DNA of 34,333 nucleotides, taken from NCBI GenBank assembly GCA_022561385.1, contig JADFRG010000031.1, forward strand, positions 1 through 34,333. The letters are read 5' to 3'. Positions 5,233 through 13,948 of the stretch are shown in pieces; the first letter of the stretch is position 1; each line of letters starts with the position of its first letter. The stretch is from Chloroflexota bacterium. Its GTDB lineage: Bacteria; Chloroflexota; Anaerolineae; Anaerolineales; E44-bin32. A program made the position numbers and the translations under genes. The notes under the pieces were generated by a model. The model did not search any database and was not told the origin of the DNA. It saw nothing but the letters and a program-made list of their open reading frames with translations.

Positions 5233-6750
5233 ATGCTCGCCAAAGTGCATACGGTCGCCCTGGTGGGATTGGAGGGCGAAGTGGTCGAAGTCGAAGTGGA
5301 TACTTCGCGCGGATTGCCTTCCTTCTCCATCGTCGGACTCCCGGACAAAGCCCTTCAAGAGAGCCGTGAGCGGGTGCAGGCGGCGGTCAAAAATTCCGGG
5401 CTGATTTTTCCCCGGCAGCGGGTCACCGTTAACCTGGCGCCGGCCGACCTGCGTAAGGAAGGTCCGGCCTACGATCTACCTATCGCCCTCGGCGCGCTGG
5501 CCGCCTCGGAGCAGATCGAACTTGCATCTCTGGCCGACTCCCTGGCGGTGGGTGAGCTCTCCTTAGACGGCTCGCTCCGACATGTGCGCGGGATGCTGCC
5601 CATGGCGGCGCTGGCGCGCGAGAAGAAATTCTCCCGAATGTTCGTTCCTGCCATGAATGCCGCAGAGGCAAGCCTGATTCCGGAGATCGAAGTCATCCCC
5701 GTCGAATCACTGACGCAGCTCGTAAACCATCTGTCGGGCGTGGCACCCATCGAGCCCCACCCTAGAAGCAAGGTGGAAACCTCGGGCGTGCATATCGACA
5801 GCGAACTGCAGGAGATCAAGGGCCAGGAGCATGCCAAGCGGGCGCTTGAGGTGGCCGCCGCTGGAAATCACAATGTATTAATGGTCGGCCCGCCCGGGTC
5901 CGGAAAGACCTTGCTGGCGCGCGCGCTGCCTGGCATCCTGCCTGCCATGACGACTGACGAAGCGCTGGACGTTTCACGCATCTACTCGGTGGCAGATTTG
6001 CTTCCGTCCGGCATGCCCCTGGTCCGTACACGGCCCTTCCGCTCTCCACACCACACCATCTCCAACGCGGGTTTGGTCGGCGGCGGAAATTGGCCTCGCC
6101 CAGGTGAAATTTCCCTCGCACATCGCGGGGTCCTGTTTCTGGACGAGCTGCCCGAATTTGGCATGCGGGTCCTGGAGGTGCTGCGCCAACCGATGGAGGA
6201 TCGAGAGGTCACCATCAGCCGCGCGCGCGGCTCATACTCCTTCCCGGCCAACTTCATGTTTGTCGGAGCGATGAACCCTTGCCCTTGCGGGTATTTTGGA
6301 GATCCGGTAAAGGAATGCACCTGCAGTCCCGGGACTGTGACGCGCTATCAGAAAAGGGTGTCCGGACCTCTGCTCGACCGGGTCGACATACATATCGAGG
6401 TCCCCAGGGTGGATTTTGAGAAGCTGACAGACGATCGCGCGGGAGAGCCGGCAGAAGCGGTCCGAGAGCGGGTGGAGGGCGCTCGGGCTCGCCAGAGGCA
6501 ACGTTTCGGTAGCACCGACCTGAATTCAAACGCCGACATGGGGCCGGGCGAGGTGCGCAAATATTGTGCGCTCGATGATCCGAGCCGGGCCCTGGTCCGT
6601 CAGGCCATGATCCAGCTTCAGCTCACGGCGCGGGCCTTCCATCGCGTGCTGAAGCTGGCACGGACTATCGCCGACCTGGCCGGCGAGGGTGAAATTGCCT
6701 CCAATCACGTGGCGGAGGCGCTCCAGTACCGACCCCGATTATGGGGATGA
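5233..6750 (+). CDS. comM: ComM/YifB-family AAA+ ATPase (Mg chelatase-like)
   Basis: The 505-residue length is standard for YifB/ComM. Residues 1-170 form the N-terminal Lon-protease-like fold domain (opening with AKVHTVALVGLEG). The AAA+ Mg-chelatase-like core follows, with Walker A GPPGSGKT at 219-226, Walker B VLFLDELPEF at about 300, and a Cys cluster in NPCPCGYFGDPVKECTC at about 347-363. A C-terminal Mg-chelatase-like domain ends the protein. ComM is a hexameric helicase that drives branch migration during integration of transformed DNA in naturally competent bacteria, and it is also widespread in others. Transcription is probably leaderless. The stop overlaps the ATG of the next gene, so the two are translationally coupled. 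Confidence 0.93.
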   Translation: MLAKVHTVALVGLEGEVVEVEVDTSRGLPSFSIVGLPDKALQESRERVQAAVKNSGLIFPRQRVTVNLAPADLRKEGPAYDLPIALGALAASEQIELASLADSLAVGELSLDGSLRHVRGMLPMAALAREKKFSRMFVPAMNAAEASLIPEIEVIPVESLTQLVNHLSGVAPIEPHPRSKVETSGVHIDSELQEIKGQEHAKRALEVAAAGNHNVLMVGPPGSGKTLLARALPGILPAMTTDEALDVSRIYSVADLLPSGMPLVRTRPFRSPHHTISNAGLVGGGNWPRPGEISLAHRGVLFLDELPEFGMRVLEVLRQPMEDREVTISRARGSYSFPANFMFVGAMNPCPCGYFGDPVKECTCSPGTVTRYQKRVSGPLLDRVDIHIEVPRVDFEKLTDDRAGEPAEAVRERVEGARARQRQRFGSTDLNSNADMGPGEVRKYCALDDPSRALVRQAMIQLQLTARAFHRVLKLARTIADLAGEGEIASNHVAEALQYRPRLWG

Positions 6751-7655
6751 TCCCAAGCCCTATCCACCGCAAGATCTCTCTCATCATTCACGCCCCGTCT
6801 GTGCCCTCAAAAAGCGGCCGAACCTTGCCAAAGCTCTTCGGCTGGAACGATCCCGACCGGCTGGTCGAACGTTTTGTTACGGACATGCGGGAGGCAAGCT
6901 ACGGGATCGCCCGCTTCGAGGTGGTGGAGCGAATGGAAGTCGATGAGTTCCCGATCAAGGCAGACGGATTCCGATATGATGCGGATCCGTTCGCCCAACT
7001 CTGGCGGAGGCAACGCGAATTTCACCAGCCGGACCTTGTGGACTACGGGTCACTGCTTCGGCAATTCGACATCATCGAAAAGGTCACAAGCGGCGAAATC
7101 GACGAAGCCTGGTTGATGGCTTTCCCCTACGCTGGATATTATGAGTCGACCATGGGCGGCCCCAACGCGTTCTGGTGCAATTCCCCGCCGCTGCCTGACG
7201 CGGAGCGGACTCGGCGCCGCTTTGTGGTGATGGGATTTAACTACGAACGGGGCGTCGGAGAAATGATGGAGGCCTTTGGACACCGTGCCGAATCCATCAT
7301 GACCAGGGTGTATGCGGGCCGCGGGCCCGAAAACGACCTGTGGCAGCGATTCACGCGTTACGATGGCCAACATCCGGGTGGCTCAGAGGTCGGCAACATG
7401 CACTTTGCCCCCAACAGCGCGCGCGACTATGACTGGGGAAACCGCCGCTTCGTTGAGAGCGCTTGCGATGATTGGTACGACTTCCCGGAACTCACCGGAG
7501 CGCGAAGACAAGTGAGCTCTGAAGAATGGGGAGGCGGGGATATTCGCCTGCACCACGCGTGGTGGTTCCGGCACCTTCCCCATGTAGGTGGAAGTACCGG
7601 GGGCCTGCTCAACAACTGGTGGGCCTATATCTTAGACCCGGATCGGGTCGAGTAG
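6747..7655 (+). CDS. Conserved-looking protein of unknown function coupled to comM
   Basis: The ATG at 6747 overlaps the comM stop as ATGA; an alternative ATG lies at 6741 in the same frame. The product has about 302 residues, is soluble and has no signal peptide. It is unusually rich in Trp, Tyr, His, Asp and Asn. Distinct segments are FAQLWRRQREFHQPDLVDYG, a Gly-rich MGGPNAFWCNSPPLPDAERT, a GDxxx-type stretch near the middle, and a C-terminal HHAWWFRHLPHVGG followed by NNWWAYI. Clustered aromatics with conserved-looking His and Asp suggest a carbohydrate- or metal-dependent hydrolytic fold, but I do not recognise a family. Coupling to comM could mean a link to DNA uptake or simply a shared promoter. 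Confidence 0.75.
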   Translation: MIPSPIHRKISLIIHAPSVPSKSGRTLPKLFGWNDPDRLVERFVTDMREASYGIARFEVVERMEVDEFPIKADGFRYDADPFAQLWRRQREFHQPDLVDYGSLLRQFDIIEKVTSGEIDEAWLMAFPYAGYYESTMGGPNAFWCNSPPLPDAERTRRRFVVMGFNYERGVGEMMEAFGHRAESIMTRVYAGRGPENDLWQRFTRYDGQHPGGSEVGNMHFAPNSARDYDWGNRRFVESACDDWYDFPELTGARRQVSSEEWGGGDIRLHHAWWFRHLPHVGGSTGGLLNNWWAYILDPDRVE

Positions 7656-7771
7656 GGCATTCAGTGCGGATTGCCTGAGGACGTCGAGGGTTACGGCCAA
7701 TGGCCTCAAGACGGGCGCACGGGCGGGCACCCACGACATTCCGGAGCAGCGCGAAGGCCTGCGCGGCCCAC

Positions 7772-8626
7772 CTAGCCAAACTGCTGCAGGATGCCGCGCA
7801 CTTGCCCCAGGTACCCGGCGCCGAATAAATTCACGTGGTTGAGCAGATGATAGAGGTTGTAAATCGGTAGACGCCCGCGCCAACCGGCTTCCAGCTGACG
7901 GGCCTGCTCATACGATCGGTAGAAAGCTTCCGGAAAGCCCCCAAAGAGCATGGTCATTCCCAAATCGGCCTCGGCCCACCCGTAATGCGCGGCCGGATCG
8001 ATAATGGCCGGTTCCCCATTTGGCCCCGCAATGGCATTGCCCGACCACAGGTCGCCGTGAAGGAGGGAAGCCGGTTGCTCCGGCACCAGCTTCGGGAGCT
8101 CCGCCGCCAGCGCAAGCACGGCCCGGTAGTCCATCCGATCGATGAGGCCCCGTTGAAGCGCCAGGTCGGCCTGGTACCCCAGTCGGTGTTTGGCAAAAAA
8201 CTCATGCCCATTGGCCATCCAGGGATTCGACTGTGGCGTGCTCCCGATAAAATTGTCGCTTTCGAATCCAAAGTTCGGCCCGCTATGGTTGTGAAGCGCG
8301 GCCAGTTGCTGACCGAAGCTCTCCCAGTAGTTACCCCTCGGCGCGGCCGGGTTGAGGTCCTCGAGCAACAGGAAATCGGGGCCCGCCAGGTGGGGGATCG
8401 GAACCCGCGGCCCCTCACGCACCGTCAGCGCCCTCAGACCCTCGATCTCCCGCGAGAACATCGTCTCGGGCGCGGAGGCATTTTGTTTCAGGAAAAAGGA
8501 TTGGCCGGAGTGGGTTGAGAGGCGGGCACCGTTATTGATGCAGCCGCCTGCAACTGGATGAAGTCCCGTAATCGGACCGTAGCCCTCCGATTTCAGCCAT
8601 GCAACAACCGGGGGCGGTACGTTCAA
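7772..8626 (-). CDS. Fructosamine/ketosamine-3-kinase family protein
   Basis: This 284-residue protein starts at TTG 8626, which overlaps the stop of the phosphatase gene as TTGA. It belongs to the fructosamine kinase branch of the aminoglycoside-phosphotransferase superfamily. The catalytic loop SLLHGDLWSGN (HGD at 190-192) and the metal-binding AIIDPAAHYG (Asp210) followed by EADLGM are diagnostic; LLLEDL at 87-92 is the hinge strand. Such enzymes phosphorylate ketoamine adducts on proteins. Bacterial members favour ribulosamines and erythrulosamines, and the phosphorylated adducts are unstable and fall off. Adjacency to a low-molecular-weight phosphatase is a known arrangement in bacteria. 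The substrate is inferred from family and context. Confidence 0.85.
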   Translation of the reverse strand: MNVPPPVVAWLKSEGYGPITGLHPVAGGCINNGARLSTHSGQSFFLKQNASAPETMFSREIEGLRALTVREGPRVPIPHLAGPDFLLLEDLNPAAPRGNYWESFGQQLAALHNHSGPNFGFESDNFIGSTPQSNPWMANGHEFFAKHRLGYQADLALQRGLIDRMDYRAVLALAAELPKLVPEQPASLLHGDLWSGNAIAGPNGEPAIIDPAAHYGWAEADLGMTMLFGGFPEAFYRSYEQARQLEAGWRGRLPIYNLYHLLNHVNLFGAGYLGQVRGILQQFG

Positions 8627-9099
8627 ATCTCCCCGGCCTCGAGTGCCTCCAGCAGGCCACGCACCGAGCGCTCGACGATGCGATAGGTGGTCTCGAAGCC
8701 CTCGGGGCCGCCGTAATAGGGATCAGGGACCTCCCGATCGCTTCGGTCCGGATCGAAATCCCTCAGCAACCGCACCTTGGCTTGCTTCTCGGGCGAGTCG
8801 GCAATGTTCAGAAGCTCGCGTTGGTTGTCAAGATCCATGGCGAAGATCCAATCGAATTCTTCAAAATCGCTTTCCCGAACCTGCCGGGCGGTGCCACCGT
8901 AGCTTACGCCGTGAGACTCGGCGGTCTTCCGCATTCGCACATCGGGAAGTTGCCCCGCATGCCAAGCCGCGGTCCCGGCCGAATCTACGGAGTATTTGCC
9001 GTCGACATCGGCCTCTCTGGCCTGGAATTCAAAAAGCTTTTCGGCCAGTGGGCTGCGAATGATGTTTCCGAGACAGACAAATAAGAGGCGGGTCATCAT
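8623..9099 (-). CDS. Low-molecular-weight protein-tyrosine-phosphatase family
   Basis: The 158-residue length is typical. The P-loop VCLGNIIRS carries the nucleophile Cys9 and Arg15 (C-x5-R). The general-acid Asp lies in VPDPYYGG (D126). In many family members the loop reads C-x-G-N-x-C-R-S, and the second Cys forms a protective disulphide; here that position is Ile14, so redox protection would be lost. In bacteria these phosphatases are often encoded beside fructosamine-kinase homologues and can act on sugar phosphates and phosphorylated protein-glycation adducts rather than phosphotyrosine. The stop overlaps the kinase start, so the two are translated together. It follows ygfZ by 33 bases, probably in one operon. 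Confidence 0.88.
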   Translation of the reverse strand: MMTRLLFVCLGNIIRSPLAEKLFEFQAREADVDGKYSVDSAGTAAWHAGQLPDVRMRKTAESHGVSYGGTARQVRESDFEEFDWIFAMDLDNQRELLNIADSPEKQAKVRLLRDFDPDRSDREVPDPYYGGPEGFETTYRIVERSVRGLLEALEAGEI

Positions 9100-9132
9100 G
9101 GAGAATTCCGTCCGGAGTCGAGGGATCCTTGG

Positions 9133-10086
9133 TTAGGCGGGAGTTCGAGATTTGACGCCGGCGAAAGGAAGTTCGACTAACTCGGCTGTTTCACCGTTCT
9201 CGCCAACTTCGACTCGCCCATCGTCTGTGGCCAGCGCGGAGGGACGCCCGCTTGCCAGACCGATCCAACCCAATCTTGGGGAAAACACTACGCTGGTGAG
9301 GGTGCCAACGCTTCGGTCACCTTGTCTCAAGGTGCTGCCGGCTTCGGCCTCCGAGTTCAGATTGACCCCTACAAGCTGCTTGGCCAGCTTTCCGCGGCTC
9401 TCCATACGGGCCAAGATCTCCTGACCCACGTAGCAGCCCTTGGTGAAGCTCACCGCATCCCACAGTCCAACTTCGAGCGGAATCGAATCTTCCAGTATCT
9501 CCGCGCCGGACTTTGGGAGGCCGGCCTCGACGCGCAATATTTCAAAGGCCGCCGAAGCGCCTGATTCGGGTACCCAATCTTCGATAGGTTGACCCGGGCC
9601 TACCAACCGCTGATAGCCAGCCACCGGCCAATCGATAGGCCAGAATATGCTTCCGTCCCTGGCGACGAGCTCTCCCTCCGGTGGAACAGCCGACGGCAAT
9701 GAGTCGGCAGCCTGGGGACCATACGCTCCATACAAGGACCCCTCTTGCTCGGAAATGTGGACAGTGACCTCGTCCTGAAAAAAGATGTGCTGCTGCAGCC
9801 AATCCTGCAGGATCTTGGATCTGCCACTGGAGGTCACAATTAGGAGCTCGTCAGGGAGTGTGAGCACGGTCACCACATCGATCGTGCGGCCCACGGGATC
9901 GGTGAACACGGTTCTGAGCACGCGGTTAGCCGGCATATTTTCGAGATCGTTGGTCGAGAGGCGATGCAGCAAATCGACCCGATCCGCCCCACGCAACTCA
10001 ATCACGCCCGGCGTATCGTGCTGAACGATCAGCGCGGACTCATGGGCCGTTTCATAGGCCTTTTCAATCGTTTGTTGTTCGCTCAC
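9133..10086 (-). CDS. ygfZ: YgfZ/GcvT-like folate-binding protein
   Basis: The protein has 317 residues with the aminomethyltransferase (GcvT) fold. Its hallmark KGCYVGQE occurs at residues 216-223, the YgfZ signature containing the essential Cys218. YgfZ uses tetrahydrofolate to support assembly or repair of certain iron-sulphur proteins, including the tRNA methylthiotransferase MiaB in Escherichia coli. The start is GTG 10086, with no ribosome-binding site. A perfect TATAAT ends 8 bases upstream, so the mRNA should begin within about 2 bases of the start codon. It is the first gene of a likely three-gene leftward operon with the phosphatase and the ketosamine kinase. The family call is secure. 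Confidence 0.9.
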   Translation of the reverse strand: MSEQQTIEKAYETAHESALIVQHDTPGVIELRGADRVDLLHRLSTNDLENMPANRVLRTVFTDPVGRTIDVVTVLTLPDELLIVTSSGRSKILQDWLQQHIFFQDEVTVHISEQEGSLYGAYGPQAADSLPSAVPPEGELVARDGSIFWPIDWPVAGYQRLVGPGQPIEDWVPESGASAAFEILRVEAGLPKSGAEILEDSIPLEVGLWDAVSFTKGCYVGQEILARMESRGKLAKQLVGVNLNSEAEAGSTLRQGDRSVGTLTSVVFSPRLGWIGLASGRPSALATDDGRVEVGENGETAELVELPFAGVKSRTPA

Positions 10087-10094
10087 GGTGCCAA

Positions 10095-10100
10095 ATTATA
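10095..10100 (-). promoter_or_regulatory. -10 box of the ygfZ operon, near-leaderless
   Basis: A perfect TATAAT on the minus strand is separated from the GTG start at 10086 by 8 bases. No good -35 hexamer is seen. The expected transcript start is about 10088. Confidence 0.6.
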
Positions 10101-10171
10101 CCTACTCAGACCACACTTCCGCCGCAGGAGGTCGGTACCTGCGCCGTCTGGCGCCCGTATCGGCGCCTCGG

Positions 10172-10177
10172 TATAAT
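10172..10177 (+). promoter_or_regulatory. -10 box upstream of the sortase gene
   Basis: TATAAT within GGTATAATCG, the same 10-base string as upstream of prfA. The -35 region (TGGCGC at 10149) is a poor match. It predicts a leader of about 124 bases. Confidence 0.5.
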
Positions 10178-10307
10178 CGTGCGCTCGCTCGGCTGCTCAA
10201 CGGCTTACTCGAGCGTCAGAGTCAAACATCATCCAGTGCCCGGCCTTGAGCCCCTAGTATTTGGGAAATTCATGCCTGGCATTGAACCTGCAGAACAAAG
10301 GGCAAAC

Positions 10308-11213
10308 ATGCCTAAAGACCCACGCAATCCGGACGACCTCTCGATCGAAGAGCTGGAAGCAATTCTGGCGCGCAAGAAACTCGAGGCCCGCGGTGCTCGC
10401 CTTCGTCGCTTCCGCAAGTCGGGCCGAGCTCTGCGGGTTCGACGGGATGTCGATCTGCAGGTCGGTATTGAAAGCTACCGCGCGACGCCCGAGACCACCG
10501 CCGAGTCCGGCGTCCAAAAGGCCAAACGGAACAGCACGGGAGCAAGCAAGCTGCTGCTCGGAGTGGAAATCGCGGCCGTCATGGGGCTCCTATTTGTGCT
10601 CTTCAGCGGCGTCGGGGCGGTGAAGTCACTCAATCAAGAGGTGGCCGAGGCGAGGCTCCTTCCGTCCCCCACACCCATAATTCGGGCGGTTGTGTTGCCT
10701 TCAGGGCACACCCCGCCGAGTTCGCCGGGAGGCGCACGGCCAAACGATGCGGAAATTCCGGCTAATCTGCGACCGCTCGTCCAATCCATGCCCGCGCCTG
10801 AAATTCCGAAATCAAGCCCGGCCCACGCTCAGCGCATTTTTATCCCCGCCCTGTGGGATTCGCCCGCGCCGGTGGTGCAAGGTGATGGCTGGGAGCAGCT
10901 CAAGAAGGGCGTAGGCCAGCATATCGGCACCGCAAACCCTGGTGAGGTGGGGAATGTCGTGCTCTCGGCGCACAACGATATTTTTGGCGAACTATTTCGA
11001 TATCTAGACAAACTAAAACCCGGCGACGAGATTATCTTATCCACCGGAGCTCGGGACTTCGTCTATAAGGTGACCGGCACCCGCATTGTGGAACCCACCG
11101 AGGTCAGCGTGATGGATCCAACCCCACGGGCGACCATTACCTTAATATCCTGCTATCCTTACTTGATAGACACGGAACGAATCGTCGTCTCCGGGGAATT
11201 GGTGGACAGTTAG
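10308..11213 (+). CDS. Sortase family transpeptidase with N-terminal anchor
   Basis: From ATG 10308 (AAGGG six bases upstream) the protein has 301 residues; the frame is open further upstream but without coding character. Residues 1-80 are charged and probably cytoplasmic. A membrane helix spans about 82-106, and a Pro/Ser-rich linker runs to about 175. The sortase domain then carries His222 in VVLSAHND, Cys282 in TLISCYPY and Arg291 in DTERIVV, the complete catalytic triad. Sortases cut a C-terminal sorting signal and join the protein to the envelope or to other subunits. No LPxTG-type substrate is recognisable in this window. The N-terminal anchor and TLxxC motif suit the sortases found in Chloroflexota. 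Confidence 0.88.
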   Translation: MPKDPRNPDDLSIEELEAILARKKLEARGARLRRFRKSGRALRVRRDVDLQVGIESYRATPETTAESGVQKAKRNSTGASKLLLGVEIAAVMGLLFVLFSGVGAVKSLNQEVAEARLLPSPTPIIRAVVLPSGHTPPSSPGGARPNDAEIPANLRPLVQSMPAPEIPKSSPAHAQRIFIPALWDSPAPVVQGDGWEQLKKGVGQHIGTANPGEVGNVVLSAHNDIFGELFRYLDKLKPGDEIILSTGARDFVYKVTGTRIVEPTEVSVMDPTPRATITLISCYPYLIDTERIVVSGELVDS

Positions 11214-11260
11214 CTCAAGTAGCGGCATCGCATCACCGGTTCCGTCCGGCCGGTGGCTGA

Positions 11261-11266
11261 TACAAT
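11261..11266 (+). promoter_or_regulatory. Candidate -10 box for the cyclase gene
   Basis: TACAAT preceded by TGA, about 50 bases before the ATG at 11318, in the gap after the sortase gene. No convincing -35 is seen. A GAAGTAGAG ribosome-binding region precedes the ATG. Confidence 0.4.
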
Positions 11267-11317
11267 TCTTTCCGCCCCTGATTTCAGCACAGCCCGCTCA
11301 ACTCGTGAAGTAGAGAT

Positions 11318-13351
11318 ATGGCTGCCCAACCACCACGCGTCCGTTTTAGCCTGCTTTGGAAAATCACCTTGCCCTTCGTGCTGCTTGCCATGCTGTTGGG
11401 CTTGGGAGCGGCCCTGCTTGTTAATGACCTCTTGAGTCAGGAGGAGACCGATCGCTTTTTGAACCAGCTGATCGATGCCGGGCAGCAGGCAACCGATGCG
11501 GTCGTACGCTCAGAGATCGATCTGCTTGAGCTCGAGCGACTGATCGCAAACACAGAGGGTGTGGCGGAGGCGGTCACCGTGGGGAACGCCGAGGACCTGC
11601 GTGCGCGTGTCTTGCCCCTGGCAGTAAACGCGGGGATAGATGTTGTGGCGGTGGTAGACAATGAGGGCACGAGCATCGTCACCGTCCGGCGACGCCCCGA
11701 CGCCCCGCCGGGCGACTACGATACCTTGCGCGGGGAATCCTATTATGGAGAATGGCCATTTGTCCAGCGAGTTCTCAATGGTGTTACGGACGAGGTTGTA
11801 GGGGACAAACATGCTGGCATGGAGGCTCTTGAATTCGAGGGTGGGAGCGTCCACGTGTTTTTCGTGGCGGGTCCGTTGCTTGCGGTGGATCAAACGCTGG
11901 TCGGCTCGGTGCTGGTTGGAAAATACACGGACCGCCTGAGTGTGGAGGTGGACAACGAAGCCGGCGCCAACGTGTCGATTTACGATAGATCTGGGACCGC
12001 CCTCAGCACAACGCATGAACCCGCAAGCGATGAATCGATCGACGTATCATTCGAAACGCTCCAGAGCATTCAGGATTCAGATGAGGGGCGGAGTCCAGTG
12101 CGGGCAATTACCGTGGCCGGTTCGGAATACTGGGAGGTACTCACTCCGCTGGTCGTGCGGCAGGGGACCGAAAATCTGGGCGTGTTGGGGGTTTCGCTAC
12201 TCCGAGTCACCGTCCAAGGAGGCACCGAAAACAGCCTTTCGGTGGTTTTGCCTTTCGGCGTGTTGGCCCTTGCGTTAATCGTGCTGATAGGGCTGTTGCT
12301 TTCGAACTCTATTACGCGTCGCCTGGGAGACCTGGTCCGCGCCTCGGCCGAGGTCGCGAGCGGGGACCTGGACACTCATGTCAATGAGCGAGGCATGGAT
12401 GAGATAGGCGTTCTTTCGGTGACCTTCAATCGGATGGTCGAGGGGCTTCGAGAAGGATCGATCTACCGGGATCTGCTGGGCAGAGCCGTGACGCCGGAGG
12501 TTCGCGAGCAGCTCCGGACATCCTTCTCAGACGGGGCGCTCATCTTGAAGGGTCAGAGTTCTGAAGCCACCATCTTATTTGCCGACTTCCGCGGGTACAC
12601 CTCCATGGCAGAAATCTCAGAGCCGGCGGAGGTGATGAAGACCCTCAACGAGTACTTTTCCGGGGTAGTTCCCATCATTGCCCTGCACGGCGGCGTTGTA
12701 AACAAGTTTGATGGGGATGCGGTGATGGCGTTTTTCGGAATTTTGCCTAAGTATTTGCCTGCGAAAGTAAGCGCGCTCCAGGCCACCCATGCGGGCCTCG
12801 AGATACTCGAACACATCCGAGAGGTGAACAAGGAGCGGACCGAGCAAATGAAACCGGCCTTTGAGATGGGCATCGGGATTTCGACCGGCACCGTGATCGC
12901 GGGCGGGTTGGGAAGCGAGGATCGCATCCACTACACCGTAATAGGTGACACGGTCAACACGGCACAGCGGATTCAACAGATCACTCGCGATCTCGGAGGC
13001 ACCGCACTTGTGATCAGCGATCCGACTTATCGGAAGCTCGGGCCCGTGCGCCACCAGTTCCGATTTGGACGGAAGGGCCTTGCCAAACTAAAGGGCAAAC
13101 AGCAGGAAGTGCTTGTGCACGAGGTGCTCGGACGCATCTCCACGCTGGTAGGTCGGCAGGCGGTTGACGAAAGCATCCAGCATTACACCGGAAGCCTGCC
13201 CAGGCTGGCCGAAATTTTGAGCGGCGAGACGACCAAGGACGCGCGGAAGGCGCCCCAGGCGAGCGAGGACGAGCTCGAATTCCTGGAGGATCGCCTGGAA
13301 GGCGAGCAACCTGGCTCGGGGCCACTGCCGGTTTTCGATGAGGAGGCATGA
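11318..13351 (+). CDS. Membrane class III adenylate/guanylate cyclase with HAMP domain
   Basis: The protein has 677 residues. A first membrane helix (about 14-37) leads into a large extracytoplasmic sensor (about 40-305) of the double-Cache type. A second membrane helix spans about 307-330, a HAMP linker 330-383, and the catalytic domain about 410-600. The metal-binding Asp423 (LFADFRGYTS) and Asp467 (FDGDAVMAFFG) are present, as are Lys463 and Asp544 for base recognition and Asn547/Arg551 for the transition state (GDTVNTAQR). The Lys/Asp pair suggests ATP, hence cAMP. The last 75 residues are acidic and low-complexity. An extracellular signal therefore probably controls cyclic-nucleotide synthesis. 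The ligand is unknown and no cAMP receptor lies nearby. Confidence 0.9.
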   Translation: MAAQPPRVRFSLLWKITLPFVLLAMLLGLGAALLVNDLLSQEETDRFLNQLIDAGQQATDAVVRSEIDLLELERLIANTEGVAEAVTVGNAEDLRARVLPLAVNAGIDVVAVVDNEGTSIVTVRRRPDAPPGDYDTLRGESYYGEWPFVQRVLNGVTDEVVGDKHAGMEALEFEGGSVHVFFVAGPLLAVDQTLVGSVLVGKYTDRLSVEVDNEAGANVSIYDRSGTALSTTHEPASDESIDVSFETLQSIQDSDEGRSPVRAITVAGSEYWEVLTPLVVRQGTENLGVLGVSLLRVTVQGGTENSLSVVLPFGVLALALIVLIGLLLSNSITRRLGDLVRASAEVASGDLDTHVNERGMDEIGVLSVTFNRMVEGLREGSIYRDLLGRAVTPEVREQLRTSFSDGALILKGQSSEATILFADFRGYTSMAEISEPAEVMKTLNEYFSGVVPIIALHGGVVNKFDGDAVMAFFGILPKYLPAKVSALQATHAGLEILEHIREVNKERTEQMKPAFEMGIGISTGTVIAGGLGSEDRIHYTVIGDTVNTAQRIQQITRDLGGTALVISDPTYRKLGPVRHQFRFGRKGLAKLKGKQQEVLVHEVLGRISTLVGRQAVDESIQHYTGSLPRLAEILSGETTKDARKAPQASEDELEFLEDRLEGEQPGSGPLPVFDEEA

Positions 13352-13543
13352 GGCCCGTCCCGGTCGGCTCCGGGATTCCTGCGATCGATCTTCAGAGACG
13401 GCGGCTAACCCCGGGGTCCCGATTCTCCAGATAGGAAGCAAGTCCCCTTGTTGCAGCCAATCCCGGCGGGAATACTAGTAATCACAGCGGTCAATGGAGG
13501 GGGTCGGTGAATTACCAGACTCGTGCATCGGTGCAGAGTCATT

Positions 13544-13948
13544 ATGGATTCACGCCTCGCTCGTTGGATCGCGCTTTTTGTTTTTGCCATACTCATCGTC
13601 GGGTGGGTACTGGCCGCTGTGTATTTGACGGGTGCCTCCGCAGGGCGCCCAGGGTCCCCCTACAACTTAAGCTCTAAACTGGCCGCAAACTACGCGGTGG
13701 ACGGAGGCGAGAAAATTTCCTCCCTCCGTATTTCCATCGTGGCCGATTTACTTCGTGATCTGGGCATGCCTATCGAGCAGGCAAGTGTCCTCGATGAGCT
13801 GGACTCCCCGGTTCCTACGGCGACGGCGCGAAACTTTGCGGGAGATCCGCCGTTTGCGGTCTTCGTCGCCTCCAATCCACACGCGGGGTCCGACCGCGAC
13901 CCCCGCTCCATTCGAGGTCGGGCTGTGGTCGATCGCGGAAGACATTGA
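13544..13948 (+). CDS. Short anchored protein, paralogue of the next gene, probably truncated
   Basis: From ATG 13544 the frame gives 134 residues. A membrane helix lies at about 8-29, followed by a stretch with the pattern SKLAANYAVDGG, LRISIVADLLRDLG and VLDELDSPVPTAT. The same order (SRLSANYGVDPV, LRLTIVEDVLGMDG, VLAMLLQEPVPTVT) occurs in the next gene, so the two are tandem paralogues. After PVPTAT the reading becomes Arg-rich and ends, whereas a different frame (to 14006) reads GPTATPAPFEVGLWS, like a Thr/Pro-rich linker with further sequence. This suggests a frameshift that removed the original C-terminal domain. It may be a decaying duplicate. The function of the family is unknown. Confidence 0.6.
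   Translation: MDSRLARWIALFVFAILIVGWVLAAVYLTGASAGRPGSPYNLSSKLAANYAVDGGEKISSLRISIVADLLRDLGMPIEQASVLDELDSPVPTATARNFAGDPPFAVFVASNPHAGSDRDPRSIRGRAVVDRGRH

Noticed and set aside
13465-13520. Short similarity to the 3' part of 16S rRNA (CTAGTAATC followed by GGTGAAT)
   Set aside because: The two matching pieces are about 5 bases too far apart and the sequence between and around them does not match; judged chance.
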